A stretch of DNA of 34,243 nt from JBKHDT01 sp049974825. GTDB lineage: Bacteria > Pseudomonadota > Gammaproteobacteria > Halothiobacillales > Halothiobacillaceae. A program made the position numbers and the translations under genes. Numbering within the stretch: the stretch's first letter is position 1; each line of letters starts with the position of its first letter. The stretch lies in assembly GCA_049974825.1 (NCBI GenBank), contig JBNGDJ010000010.1, positions 1 to 34,243 of the forward strand, given 5' to 3'. Under the pieces are notes generated by a model. That model searched no databases. It saw nothing but the letters and a program-made list of their open reading frames with translations, and was not told the DNA's origin. Shown piece after piece: positions 8,597-16,478 of the stretch.

Positions 8597-10519
8597 TTAC
8601 ATGCCCGGCATGCCGTGAATGTAGCCAACCGGTGCTTCGAGGTAGTAGTTCGGCGTGCCGTACTTGTTGACGCCATCACGCTGCTCGACGTGGCTGATCA
8701 GGGTCTGCTTCACGCTGTCCGGCATGGAACGGAGCCAATCACCTTGGTGCTGCGCGTTGCTCATTACATAGGCATGGCCATTGAGGTTGTCGAGAACCTG
8801 AAGGCCGGTTGCCTCAGCGCCAGAGGCGGTGACCAGGATGCGCGAGAGCTCCTCGGTATCCACGTTGTAGGCCCATACGAAGTTGTTCACGTGCGTACCG
8901 GAATCCTCGCCAATAAACAGCGTGCGCATCTTCTCGGAGAAGAACACGTTGTCGGTATTGGCGATGCGATCCGGGTTGGCCGTGTTGCCCAGTGCGTCGG
9001 TAGTGATTTCCTCGCCCAGAAGCATGGTCGGAACGTACATCTCGACACCCACGTAGGCGGAGTTGATCGGGTTGCCGTCGGTGTCCACCTGGCCGCTGCG
9101 CAGGTCGACCTCATAGGTGCCACCGGCGTTGTTCTTCTCGACCTGGATGTGATCAACCGGGAAGGTATCGTCCGACAACATGCCGCGATCGATGTAGGAC
9201 ATGGCCACGTAGAGACGCTTGTCCGCATCGTTGATGGCCACACCTTCCATCTTGTTGAACTCGGTAGTGGCACCCTTGTAGGCCGCCATGCGCCGCGGCT
9301 CGAGGAAGGCAGCGGCCTTCTCCATGCCCGGCTTGAGCTTCAGGTATTCGATCGAGGTCTGACCGGCACGTACGGCTTTTGCACCATCGAAAGGCTCGTC
9401 GCTGATCTCGAACATGTCCGTGAACTTGATGCCGCTGTCGATGTAGGCCTTGATCTCGTCACGAGTGGCAGAACCGAGCGCAACCCACTCAAGATTGGCG
9501 CGGCCGCCAGCAGCTGAGCTGGTCTGGTTCCACTTGGCCGCGTACAGGGTGCCGCCCTGGGTCGGATCGTTAGCCACGTTGCCGACGAACATGAACAGGG
9601 CCACGTTGGTACCGTCATCACCGAAGTAGGCCGTGCGACCATCAGGCATGAAAATGGCCATTTCCCAGGTGCCGCGGCCCATGCCGAAGTGCTTGACCGG
9701 CGTGGTCGAGCCGTCGGCATTGACCTTGACTTCCAGCGGCCAGCCGTAATCGTAGGGGTTGGCTTCCTTCTGGTTGTTGAAATACACCTCGGTCAGCGCC
9801 TTGATACCTGCTGCGGTACGCGAACCATAGCCACCGGTTGTCGGGTCGATGAAGTACAGGTCGTAGTCTTCCTCGCCACCCAGGTGCGTGTTCCAGGGGG
9901 TTTGGGAGCCGAAGCAGAGAATCCACGCGCCATTGACGGAGGAGAAGTCGATCGCTTCCTGCTTGGCCAGCTTCAGCATGCCGTTGCTGTCCTGCTCAAG
10001 GTTTGACAGCGTCATGGACATGGGCATGCGGCTGTACCAGTTCTCGACACGGTACGCTTTTTCACCATCGGCCAGGATGTTGTCGTATTCCCAGTGGTTG
10101 ACCATCCACAGGTTGCCGTCCACATTCAGCAGGCTGTTGGAGTCCGGAGTTTCGGCGATGACCGGGTCACCGTTCGGGTCCATGATCGGATTGCCCGCCA
10201 CGTCGAACAGCTGCGCCGTGGCGTAGGAACCGCCCACCATGGTGTCGGTGTTCTTGAACAGCGTCTGATAGCTGAGCGGGAACTCTTCGGTCGAGCCGTC
10301 GTCGTAGGTGACGATTGCCTTGGACTCGGTGTAGGTGGTGGTCATCTTTTCCGGGCTGTCAATCCCCGGGGCAGGCGTGTCGGTGAACTGCACCGACTTG
10401 ACGGTTTTGGTGCTGGTGTCGTTGTTGTCGTCGTCACTGTCGTTGCATCCGACCAGTGCCAGGCCCACGGCCAGGGACAGGGCGCTGATGCGCAGCAAAG
10501 GCATGCTGTCGAGTTTCAT
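8597..10519 (-). CDS. PhoX-family lipoprotein, likely secreted phosphatase
   Basis: The 640-aa product is a divergent member of the PhoX/DUF839 superfamily. Family blocks seen are GAWILCFGSQTPWNTHLGGE (with the conserved Cys), YFGDDGTNVALFMFVGNV, FLEPRRMAAYKGATTEFNKM, EGVAINDADKRLYVAMSYID and FFSEKMRTLFIGEDSGTHVN. It lacks a twin-arginine signal. Instead it has a Sec lipoprotein signal ending at LVGC, followed by an Asp/Asn-rich linker. The start is the ATG at 10519; a TTG 36 bases upstream is less likely because it would spoil the signal peptide. A strong Pho box lies about 105 bases upstream, implying PhoB control. Phosphatase activity is inferred from the family; substrate range is unknown. 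Confidence 0.82.
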   Translation of the reverse strand: MKLDSMPLLRISALSLAVGLALVGCNDSDDDNNDTSTKTVKSVQFTDTPAPGIDSPEKMTTTYTESKAIVTYDDGSTEEFPLSYQTLFKNTDTMVGGSYATAQLFDVAGNPIMDPNGDPVIAETPDSNSLLNVDGNLWMVNHWEYDNILADGEKAYRVENWYSRMPMSMTLSNLEQDSNGMLKLAKQEAIDFSSVNGAWILCFGSQTPWNTHLGGEEDYDLYFIDPTTGGYGSRTAAGIKALTEVYFNNQKEANPYDYGWPLEVKVNADGSTTPVKHFGMGRGTWEMAIFMPDGRTAYFGDDGTNVALFMFVGNVANDPTQGGTLYAAKWNQTSSAAGGRANLEWVALGSATRDEIKAYIDSGIKFTDMFEISDEPFDGAKAVRAGQTSIEYLKLKPGMEKAAAFLEPRRMAAYKGATTEFNKMEGVAINDADKRLYVAMSYIDRGMLSDDTFPVDHIQVEKNNAGGTYEVDLRSGQVDTDGNPINSAYVGVEMYVPTMLLGEEITTDALGNTANPDRIANTDNVFFSEKMRTLFIGEDSGTHVNNFVWAYNVDTEELSRILVTASGAEATGLQVLDNLNGHAYVMSNAQHQGDWLRSMPDSVKQTLISHVEQRDGVNKYGTPNYYLEAPVGYIHGMPGM

Positions 10520-10608
10520 GGTGTGTGCGCTCCGAAAGGGTTTGGGTTTTGCCAATGCCCGAAGGGTATTTCAGGCTGCGGCGAACCCTACGCGGCAGCT
10601 GTTTCAGC

Positions 10609-10640
10609 ACTATGGCAACCTTGTGACAGCCAGATGACAT
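10609..10640 (-). promoter_or_regulatory. Pho box and -10 of the PhoX-like lipoprotein gene
   Basis: On the minus strand ATGTCAT, 4 bases (CTGG), CTGTCAC occupies 10640-10623. That is two PhoB half sites at the required 11-base period, each matching 6 of 7 of CTGTCAT. A third, weaker half site TTGCCAT continues the period at 10618-10612. A -10-like CATAGT (10614-10609) sits 8 bases after the second half site, as in class II PhoB promoters where the Pho box replaces the -35. Confidence 0.75.
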
Positions 10641-10690
10641 GGATTGACCCAGCCCAAACTTTCCTTATGACCCGGGCGTTGCAAGTACGC

Positions 10691-10722
10691 CCCGCAGCAC
10701 AATGACGCAAGTGATTGAACTG
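10691..10722 (+). repeat. Decayed fragment of the dispersed element
   Basis: The stretch resembles positions 30746-30777 of the full copy: the shared core reads GCACAATG-CG-AAG--ATTGAA-TG. The small hairpin of the full copies (AATGGC/GCCATT) is imperfect here (AATGAC/GTGATT). Confidence 0.5.
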
Positions 10723-10813
10723 GGCAGTTGAGCCGATATGGAACGCGGGCGGCACCTGTCGAGGCGAAAACGAAGGCGTTGTCCACGAGACGTCAGGGTG
10801 AATACAAAACAAG

Positions 10814-10849
10814 ACGCCCCCGGTCGGATGGATCGACCGGGGGCGTTTT
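10814..10849. terminator. Strong terminator downstream of fur
   Basis: A perfect 13-bp stem (ACGCCCCCGGTCG/CGACCGGGGGCGT) with a 7-base loop. On the minus strand it lies about 125 bases past the fur stop, with a CTTGTTTTG tail. On the plus strand it is followed by TTTT, so it can work both ways. Confidence 0.85.
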
Positions 10850-10971
10850 CATGGGGCTCGGAGGAACTTGAGCATCAAGCGCGCAGGCGCATGGGTCGAG
10901 GTGCGCCTGAGCGGACAAGGACAATACCGGGAATTCCCCGGTTGCCCGTTGGCAACCCAAATGGCACCGTC

Positions 10972-11394
10972 TCAGCGGCCTCGACCCTCGTGGGGTGTTC
11001 GGCTGATGCCGTAGATCACGAGCGAGTAATCCGTCATGTCGAATTCGAATTCCTCGGCGATGGCCGCAATGCGTTCCTGGATCACCGGGTCGTGAAATTC
11101 CTCTACCCGGCCGGTCTTGATGCAGACGATGTGATCGTGATCACCCTTGGAAATCAGCTCGAATACGGCCTTGCCCCCCTCAAACTGGTGGCGCTTGACG
11201 ATATCCGCGGTCTCGAACTGGGTGAGGACCCGGTAAACCGTGGCCAGACCAATCTCCTCGCCCCGGTTCAGCAATTCCTTGTAAACGTCCTCGGCACTCA
11301 TGTGCCAGTCCGGGTTGCTCTCCAGGATTTCGAGAATCTTTACCCGTGGCAGCGTGACCTTGAGCCCCGCCTTCTTCAATTCACTCGATTCCAA
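10972..11394 (-). CDS. fur: Ferric uptake regulator Fur
   Basis: Iron-dependent repressor of uptake genes. The product is 140 aa (E. coli 148): an N-terminal winged helix, then the metal-binding dimerisation domain. Visible metal-site features are H31 in HMSAEDVY and H86/H88 in GDHDHIVC. C91 is present, but the second Cys of the enterobacterial CxxC is Thr94, as I recall for Pseudomonas Fur. I choose the TTG at 11394: it lies 7 bases after a clear GGAGG and gives the expected N-terminus (MESSELKKAGLKVTLPR). Upstream in-frame starts read into the repeat element. fur diverges from bamE, as in pseudomonads, but here 530 bases and a repeat separate them. No Fur box was recognised nearby. Confidence 0.95.
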   Translation of the reverse strand: MESSELKKAGLKVTLPRVKILEILESNPDWHMSAEDVYKELLNRGEEIGLATVYRVLTQFETADIVKRHQFEGGKAVFELISKGDHDHIVCIKTGRVEEFHDPVIQERIAAIAEEFEFDMTDYSLVIYGISRTPHEGRGR

Positions 11395-11477
11395 GGTTTT
11401 TCCTCCATGGCCAGACACCGGACAAACCGGTTGCGGCCGTTTTGCGTGTGTGCGCTCGGGTTTGTTGGATATTTCCA

Positions 11478-11699
11478 GGGAATCTCCGCCCGATCGCAGA
11501 GACTCCCGATTGGGGCACGGATGCCCCAACGCATAATGGCACAAGCCATTGAATTACAGGGCGTGGGCCAGGCATGAGCAGGGGGGGCTCCGCCAGCTGG
11601 CGCCTCATGTTGTCAGCCCACAAGGACATGCCTGTGTGGACGCGTAGACCGACACAAGCTCACAAGCCCAAGAATGGCTTGTTGCTCCGCGCTTTCCAA
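11478..11699 (+). repeat. Dispersed palindromic element, copy 2
   Basis: Lies in the 530-base fur-bamE gap. In order: hairpin 1 (11478-11507, imperfect arms), hairpin 2 (TTGGGGCA/TGCCCCAA, 11510-11529), hairpin 3 (AATGGC/GCCATT, 11535-11550), GTGGGC/GCCCAC (11563-11568/11616-11621) enclosing a 12-base palindrome at 11591-11602, then an AAGCC/GGCTT hairpin near 11666-11682. Hairpin 2 differs from copy 4 in both arms yet still pairs. The right end near 11699 is approximate. The rest of the gap (11395-11477, 11700-11924) shows only the fur ribosome-binding site and a possible bamE -10. Confidence 0.75.
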
Positions 11700-11885
11700 T
11701 GACGACCTGCAGCAGCACGGGGCGAACAATGCTCAGACCACCCGCCTGGAATCCAACAGGGCGCCCATGGTTTGTGACAGCCGACCGGGGATAGGCAAGT
11801 CAGCGGCTCCCGCCAGCTGCACGAGCCTGTCCGGTCCACGGGACACGAGCAGTCCTCGTTCTGGACTTGGGCCGTCGACGCTACG

Positions 11886-11891
11886 TATGAT
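11886..11891 (+). promoter_or_regulatory. Possible -10 box for bamE
   Basis: TATGAT (5 of 6) lies 33 bases before the bamE ATG. A second candidate, TATCTT, follows at 11897. The -35 region is weak for both. Confidence 0.35.
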
Positions 11892-11924
11892 TGCGCTATC
11901 TTTCAAACGACGAAGTATAACCAA

Positions 11925-12302
11925 ATGCGTCGAGTTTACCTGCCCCTCCTGTTCATTTCCCTGCTCCTTTCCGGCTGCTCGCGGGTGTATGTACCGCCCT
12001 TCGTGCAGGTGTATCAACCCGATATCCACCAGGGGAATGTGCTGATGGCGGAGGATGTCGAGCGCATTCGGCCCGGCATGTCCGCCGCCGAGGTGCGCGC
12101 CCTTCTGGGTACCCCCTCACTGCGCCCGGTATTCGACGCTGAACGCTGGGACTATGTCTTCTACAGCAAGCCCGGCAAGCAGAAGGTTTTCCAGCATCGT
12201 CTGGTGATCGTGTTCGAAAACGGGCGCGTGAAGGATACCCGACAGGAAGGCGATCCGCTGCCCGTTGACGAGGCCGAGCTCGCCCGCATGTTCATGGACT
12301 GA
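11925..12302 (+). CDS. bamE: Outer membrane assembly lipoprotein BamE (OmlA/SmpA)
   Basis: Small lipoprotein of the BAM complex that inserts beta-barrel proteins into the outer membrane. The 125-aa product has a lipoprotein signal with lipobox LSGC (C18), then the family hallmark YQPDIHQGN, and the BamE fold region with RPGMSAAEVRALLGTP and the DYVFY strand. Length is typical. The ribosome-binding site is weak. It diverges from fur, a known arrangement in pseudomonads and xanthomonads. The amidoligase gene follows after 41 bases, so it may be cotranscribed. Confidence 0.95.
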   Translation: MRRVYLPLLFISLLLSGCSRVYVPPFVQVYQPDIHQGNVLMAEDVERIRPGMSAAEVRALLGTPSLRPVFDAERWDYVFYSKPGKQKVFQHRLVIVFENGRVKDTRQEGDPLPVDEAELARMFMD

Positions 12303-12343
12303 GGTGCACCATCCTGCCCACGCCCCCCCCAGAAAAGCTCCGA

Positions 12344-13363
12344 ATGCCTGATCACGGCGACGCGCGACCCGCCCTGTGGATGCCGCCACGCGGCCGGAAT
12401 GTCGAGGGCGATGAACGGCGTGTCGGGGTCGAGCTGGAAATGAACGGGGTCACGCTCGACGATCTGGCACAGACCGTAGCCGATGCGCTTGGTCTTGAAG
12501 TCTCCACCCCGGGTCGATACGAGCGGGCAATCACCGGAGACCCGGCCGGTGAGTGGAAGGCAGAGCTCGATTTTCGCCTGCTGCGCGACATGGGCCGGGA
12601 AAGGCGGGGCGGTCACGAGCTGATGGACGAATTGCGCCAGTCAGCCGAGGAATTGCTCGCGCGTGTTTCCGAGCCGGTGGTGCCCTTCGAACTGGTCTCC
12701 CCGCCCCTGCCGCTGCGCCGGCTGCCGGAGGTCGAACAACTGATCGACCGGCTGCGCGCCCGCGGTGCCCATGGCACGACCCGGCAAACCACCAGCGCCT
12801 TCAGTCTGCAGCTCAACCCGGAGCTGCCCGATTTGAGCGCACAAACCATCCTTGATTATCTGCGGGCATTTTCCTGCCTGTTTCCCTGGTTGCAGCAGCG
12901 CGCTCGCGTCGATCTGGCCCGCAAGATCACCGGGTTCGCGGACCCCTACCCGGAACGCTACCTGCGGCGAATCCTGCGCCCGTTTTACCAACCCGAGATG
13001 GGCACGCTGATTGACGACTATCTAGAGGCCAACCCCAGTCGAAACCGGGCCCTGGATCTGCTGCCACTGTTTGCGCATATTGACCGGTCGCGCGTGCTGG
13101 CGGCCGTCGACAACCCGCTGATCAAGGCCCGCCCGACCTTTCACTATCGCCTGCCCAACTGCGAGATCGACCGTCCGGACTGGGGCCTGCACACGGCCTG
13201 GAACGACTGGTGGCAGGTCGAGGCCCTGGCGGCCGATCGGGACCGTCTGGCCGACTGCTGCAGCGCGTTCCTGAATTATCTCGACAAGCCGGTTGAACGG
13301 CTCTTGGGCGCAGACTGGCCAGCGCGTGTGGAGCATTCGTGGCTGAGCGAACCGCCCCGCTGA
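12344..13363 (+). CDS. Amidoligase family protein (Amidoligase_2-like)
   Basis: Carboxylate-amine ligase of the glutamine-synthetase-like fold, predicted to use ATP to join an amine to a carboxylate, typically a glutamate side chain. The 339-aa product has the early motif VGVELEMNGV (around residues 27-36), matching the family's GxExE strand, then WKAELDFRLL and a Gln/Asn-containing strand, FSLQLNPELP. The next gene, a gamma-glutamyl-type class I amidotransferase, overlaps it by 25 bases. Comparative studies of this fold describe such ligase-amidotransferase pairs. The paired genes probably make and break gamma-glutamyl amide bonds on the same, unknown substrate. The start at 12344 has a weak ribosome-binding site; an ATG at 12380 is an alternative. 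Confidence 0.85.
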   Translation: MPDHGDARPALWMPPRGRNVEGDERRVGVELEMNGVTLDDLAQTVADALGLEVSTPGRYERAITGDPAGEWKAELDFRLLRDMGRERRGGHELMDELRQSAEELLARVSEPVVPFELVSPPLPLRRLPEVEQLIDRLRARGAHGTTRQTTSAFSLQLNPELPDLSAQTILDYLRAFSCLFPWLQQRARVDLARKITGFADPYPERYLRRILRPFYQPEMGTLIDDYLEANPSRNRALDLLPLFAHIDRSRVLAAVDNPLIKARPTFHYRLPNCEIDRPDWGLHTAWNDWWQVEALAADRDRLADCCSAFLNYLDKPVERLLGADWPARVEHSWLSEPPR

Positions 13364-14109
13364 TTGCCGTAACCGGGCCGCGCCGGGGCGCCCGTGGGCC
13401 GCGGCTGCTGGTCTCGATTGCCCTGCGTCTTTGCGGGGCCCGGGTGCAACAGATCCGACCGGGCGACCGGCTTGACGGCCTGGCATTTGACGGGGTCGTG
13501 ATTACCGGCGGGCACGACATCGACCCGGTACTCTACGCGGCCGAGCCGGAAGTGCAGCCTCGTCACGACCGGGAGCGGGATGCTTTCGAAGTAGAAGTGA
13601 TCGAACGGGCGCTCGACGCCCGATTGCCGATTCTGGGGATCTGCCGCGGCGCCCAGTTGCTCAACGTCCGTCTGGGCGGGTCGCTATTCCAGGAACTGCG
13701 CTCCCGCCGGCGCAATACTTCGAACCGCTGGACCATCCTGCCGGTCAAGCACCTGGAGGTGCTGCCAGGCAGCCTGCTCGAGCGCGTCCTGCGCACGACA
13801 CGCTGTCGGATCAACAGCCTGCACAACCAGGCCATCGACCGGCGCGGAAAGTGTCTCTCCGTCAGCGGGAAGGATCGAGACGGCCTGGTTCAGGCCGTGG
13901 AAAACCCCGCGCACGGCTTCCTGCTCGGCGTGCAATGGCACCCGGAATTTCTCATCTTTCAGGCAAGGCAGCGGCGGATCTTCGCCGCGCTGGTCGAACA
14001 TGCCCGGGTTCGTCAGTCCGGCTCGGATCGATCAACCGCCGAGGCATACGAAGCCGGTGACGCGCAGCGGGAACATCATTCGGCTGGTTCAGGCGACATG
14101 AAAGGCTGA
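13339..14109 (+). CDS. Gamma-glutamyl hydrolase-like class I amidotransferase (PuuD type)
   Basis: The 256-aa product belongs to the peptidase C26/PuuD group, which cleaves gamma-glutamyl amides. The catalytic triad is visible: nucleophile C102 in GICRGAQ, then H201 and E203 in GVQWHPEF. The family motif GGHDIDP is at residues 57-63. Translation starts at a GTG inside the end of the amidoligase gene, 5 bases after a GGAG, so the two are translationally coupled. The C-terminal ~30 residues are polar and probably disordered. PuuD itself releases GABA from gamma-glutamyl-GABA; no other putrescine-pathway genes are nearby, so I do not assign that substrate. Confidence 0.88.
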   Translation: MAERTAPLIAVTGPRRGARGPRLLVSIALRLCGARVQQIRPGDRLDGLAFDGVVITGGHDIDPVLYAAEPEVQPRHDRERDAFEVEVIERALDARLPILGICRGAQLLNVRLGGSLFQELRSRRRNTSNRWTILPVKHLEVLPGSLLERVLRTTRCRINSLHNQAIDRRGKCLSVSGKDRDGLVQAVENPAHGFLLGVQWHPEFLIFQARQRRIFAALVEHARVRQSGSDRSTAEAYEAGDAQREHHSAGSGDMKG

Positions 14110-14179
14110 ATATCCGACCCCCTGGCCGCGAGGTTTACCCGCGAAAGTCGCGGCGACATCTTCATCGTTCCAACGCAAA

Positions 14180-14209
14180 AAGGCCCCGATCAGCATTGAT
14201 CGGGGCCTT
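14180..14209. terminator. Terminator of tRNA-Leu, possibly bidirectional
   Basis: A perfect 13-bp stem (AAGGCCCCGATCA/TGATCGGGGCCTT) with a 4-base loop. On the minus strand TTTTGC follows, 7 bases past the tRNA 3' end. On the plus strand it lies 70 bases after the amidotransferase gene. Confidence 0.9.
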
Positions 14210-14215
14210 GAAATT

Positions 14216-14300
14216 TGGTGCCCAGGAGAGGACTCGAACCTCCACGGCTTTCACCACTAACACCTGAAGCTAGCGCGTCTACCAATTCCGCCACCTGGGC
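14216..14300 (-). tRNA. tRNA-Leu (anticodon CAG)
   Basis: An 85-base class II tRNA with encoded CCA. The acceptor stem GCCCAGG pairs with CCTGGGC. The D-arm includes GGAATTGGTAGACGC. The anticodon stem CTAGC/GTTAG encloses the loop TTCAGGT, giving CAG, which reads CUG, probably the commonest Leu codon in this GC-rich genome. A long variable arm follows, and the T-arm has GGTTCGAGTCC. It has its own strong promoter and terminator. Confidence 0.97.
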
Positions 14301-14311
14301 AAGTGGCGCGT

Positions 14312-14339
14312 ATTATACGCAGGTCACGGCAGCCGTCAA
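14312..14339 (-). promoter_or_regulatory. Promoter of tRNA-Leu
   Basis: On the minus strand TTGACG (14334-14339), 16-base spacer, perfect TATAAT (14312-14317), followed by a GC-rich discriminator (ACGCGCC). That discriminator is typical of stringently controlled stable-RNA promoters. The tRNA 5' end is 12 bases downstream of the -10. Confidence 0.9.
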
Positions 14340-14525
14340 GGGCTTTTTTGCCTCCGTCAATGTGCATTGGCAAAGACTCTCTTTCCGGCCGTGCAAAAGG
14401 TTCAACGAAGTGTACTTCACCGCGTCGGCTGCATTCGGGGCACGCGCCCGAAGCCCCGCCCTGCTGCGGAATTTGCGGACGATGGCTGAACGCCTCGCCG
14501 GATAATGCGGCCCGGGCAAAGCCGT

Positions 14526-16445
14526 TCAGTCACTGCCCGTGGCCACGGTCTCAAGCTCCAGCCACCGGGCCATGGCCTGGTCCAGCGCTTCACCCACCTC
14601 GGTCAGGCGGGCCAGCGTCTCATGGACCTCTTCCACCGGCCCGACGTAGAAATCCGGCCGGGCTGTCTGCTCAGTCAGGGCGGCCTGCTCGCTTTCCAGT
14701 GCCTCGATGCGTTCGGGAAGCTCGGCCAATTCCTGCTGTTCGCGGTATCCAAGCTTGCGCGGACGACGTGCGGCGGCCGAAGAAGAGGAATCTGTCGATG
14801 AGACCGGCCGATCGGCCGGCACGCGGTCTGCCTTTCGGTTGTCGGCATCCCTTGCGCGTGCCGCCAGCCAGTCACTGTACCCGCCCACATGCTCGACCAC
14901 CCGGCCGGCACCTTCGAAGGCCAGTACCGAGGTGACGGTATTGTCGAGAAAGGCCCGGTCGTGACTGATCAGCAGAAGCGTCCCGTCGTAGCCGACCAGA
15001 AGCTCTTCGAGCACTTCCAGCGTCTCAAGGTCCAGGTCGTTGGTCGGCTCGTCCATCACCAGGAGGTTCGCCGGCTTGAGAAACAGCCGGGCCAGCATCA
15101 ATCGGTTGCGCTCGCCCCCCGAGAGGATGCGAACGGGACTGCGGGCACGCTCCGGCGAGAACAGGAAGTCCTTGAGATACGAGATGGCATGTCGCGGCTT
15201 GCCACCGATGACGAGATTCTCGTTACCCTCGTCCAGCTGTTCGACCGCCGATCGGTCGGGGTCCAGGCCGGCGCGATGCTGGTCGAAGTGCGCGATCGAA
15301 AGCCCGGTGCCCCGGCGGATCGTGCCCGAGTCCGGTTCGATTTCACCCAGCAGCAATCGCAGCAGGCTGGTCTTGCCTGCCCCGTTGGGCCCCACAAGCC
15401 CAACCCGGTCACCACGTTGAATGGTGCAGGAGAAGTCCCGCAGGATGGTTTTCTTGCCCAAGGTCAGGCCGACATGTTCGGCCTCGACCACCCGTTTGCC
15501 GGATATCTCACCCCGTTCAACGGCAATGCGAGCCGTTCCCTGACGCTCGATACGGGCTGCCCGCTCGGCCCGCATGGCCTTGAGCGCCCGGACCCGCCCC
15601 TCGTTGCGGGTGCGTCGCGCCTGGATACCCTTGCGGATCCAGACTTCTTCCTCGGCGAGCTTTTTGTCGAACTGGGCATTTTCGATGCGCTCGGCGTGTT
15701 CTCGCTCGGCCTTGCGACGCAGATAATTGTCGTAATCACCCGGCCAGGAGGTCAGCCGCCCTCGATCCAGTTCCAAAATCCGGGTAGCCAATGCCTGCAG
15801 AAATGCCCGGTCATGGGTGATGAAGAGCACCGCCCCTGGAAAGCCGATCAGAAACTCCTGCAACCACTCGATGCCCTCAATGTCCAGGTGGTTCGTCGGC
15901 TCGTCCAGAAGCAGCACATCCGGCGCACTCGCCAGGGCTCGGCCCAAAGCCACCCGACGCCGCCAGCCACCGGAAAGAGAAGCCACCGACTGCTCGGCCG
16001 GCAGGTTGAGACGGCTGAGGGTCGACTCGACGCGCTGATCGATCAGCCAACCGTCGGCCGCATCGATCTCCTGCTGCAACTGGTGCAACTGGGCGAGCAG
16101 CGCGGCCGAGTCCGGTTCGTCCCGAAGGCGGTCGCTGACTTCGTGAAACTGTGCAAGCGTCTGTCCCAGCGCGCCAAGTCCGCCGGAAACATAGGCCCTC
16201 ACGGACTGCTCGCCCTCGATCACGGGATCCTGCCCCAAGGCCGCCATCCGCGCCCCTCCGGTCAGCTGCACGTTGCCCTCGTCCGCCCGTTGCTCACCCA
16301 TGACAATCCGCAGCAGGGTGGACTTGCCCGAACCGTTGCGCCCGATCAGCGCCACGCGCTCCCCGGGGGTTATGGAAAACTCGACCTGCTCAAGCAACGG
16401 TTCGCTGCCGACATGAAAGCTCAAGTCCCGGACCTGAAGGCTCAT
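14526..16445 (-). CDS. uup: ABC-F ATPase Uup
   Basis: Cytosolic protein with two ABC ATPase domains and no membrane segments, of the ribosome-associated ABC-F family. Uup is linked to precise transposon excision and replication or ribosome stress. The product is 639 aa (E. coli ~635). Domain 1: Walker A GRNGSGKS at 35-42, signature LSGGW near 155, Walker B LLLDEPTNHLD. Domain 2: Walker A GPNGAGKT near 351, signature LSGGE near 440, LLVMDEPTNDLD. An Arg-rich linker separates them, and a C-terminal coiled coil (~560-635) of the Uup type follows. I use the ATG at 16445 (MSLQVRDLSF); a TTG 18 bases upstream is possible. It is transcribed with the chemoreceptor gene 33 bases upstream or from its own promoter. 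Confidence 0.93.
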   Translation of the reverse strand: MSLQVRDLSFHVGSEPLLEQVEFSITPGERVALIGRNGSGKSTLLRIVMGEQRADEGNVQLTGGARMAALGQDPVIEGEQSVRAYVSGGLGALGQTLAQFHEVSDRLRDEPDSAALLAQLHQLQQEIDAADGWLIDQRVESTLSRLNLPAEQSVASLSGGWRRRVALGRALASAPDVLLLDEPTNHLDIEGIEWLQEFLIGFPGAVLFITHDRAFLQALATRILELDRGRLTSWPGDYDNYLRRKAEREHAERIENAQFDKKLAEEEVWIRKGIQARRTRNEGRVRALKAMRAERAARIERQGTARIAVERGEISGKRVVEAEHVGLTLGKKTILRDFSCTIQRGDRVGLVGPNGAGKTSLLRLLLGEIEPDSGTIRRGTGLSIAHFDQHRAGLDPDRSAVEQLDEGNENLVIGGKPRHAISYLKDFLFSPERARSPVRILSGGERNRLMLARLFLKPANLLVMDEPTNDLDLETLEVLEELLVGYDGTLLLISHDRAFLDNTVTSVLAFEGAGRVVEHVGGYSDWLAARARDADNRKADRVPADRPVSSTDSSSSAAARRPRKLGYREQQELAELPERIEALESEQAALTEQTARPDFYVGPVEEVHETLARLTEVGEALDQAMARWLELETVATGSD

Positions 16446-16478
16446 GGACCCGCCGCCCGACAACGTCTGACTTGATGA

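Larger units (their letters stand above)
10644..10849 (+). ncRNA. Candidate small transcript (promoter to terminator, no ORF)
   Basis: A plausible plus-strand promoter (TTGACC at 10644-10649, 16-base spacer, TATGAC at 10666-10671) is followed about 145 bases later by a strong terminator. No convincing coding frame lies between. The promoter sits directly beside the Pho box, so a transcript divergent from the PhoX-like gene is conceivable. This rests on the promoter/terminator pair alone; part of the interval resembles the dispersed repeat. Confidence 0.25.

Noticed and set aside
11395..11544. N-terminal extension of Fur to 190 aa
   Set aside because: The extension reads through the leader and repeat; the TTG at 11394 has a strong GGAGG and gives the normal Fur N-terminus.
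10972..11924. Fur box in the fur-bamE region
   Set aside because: No stretch resembling GATAATGATAATCATTATC was found by eye.
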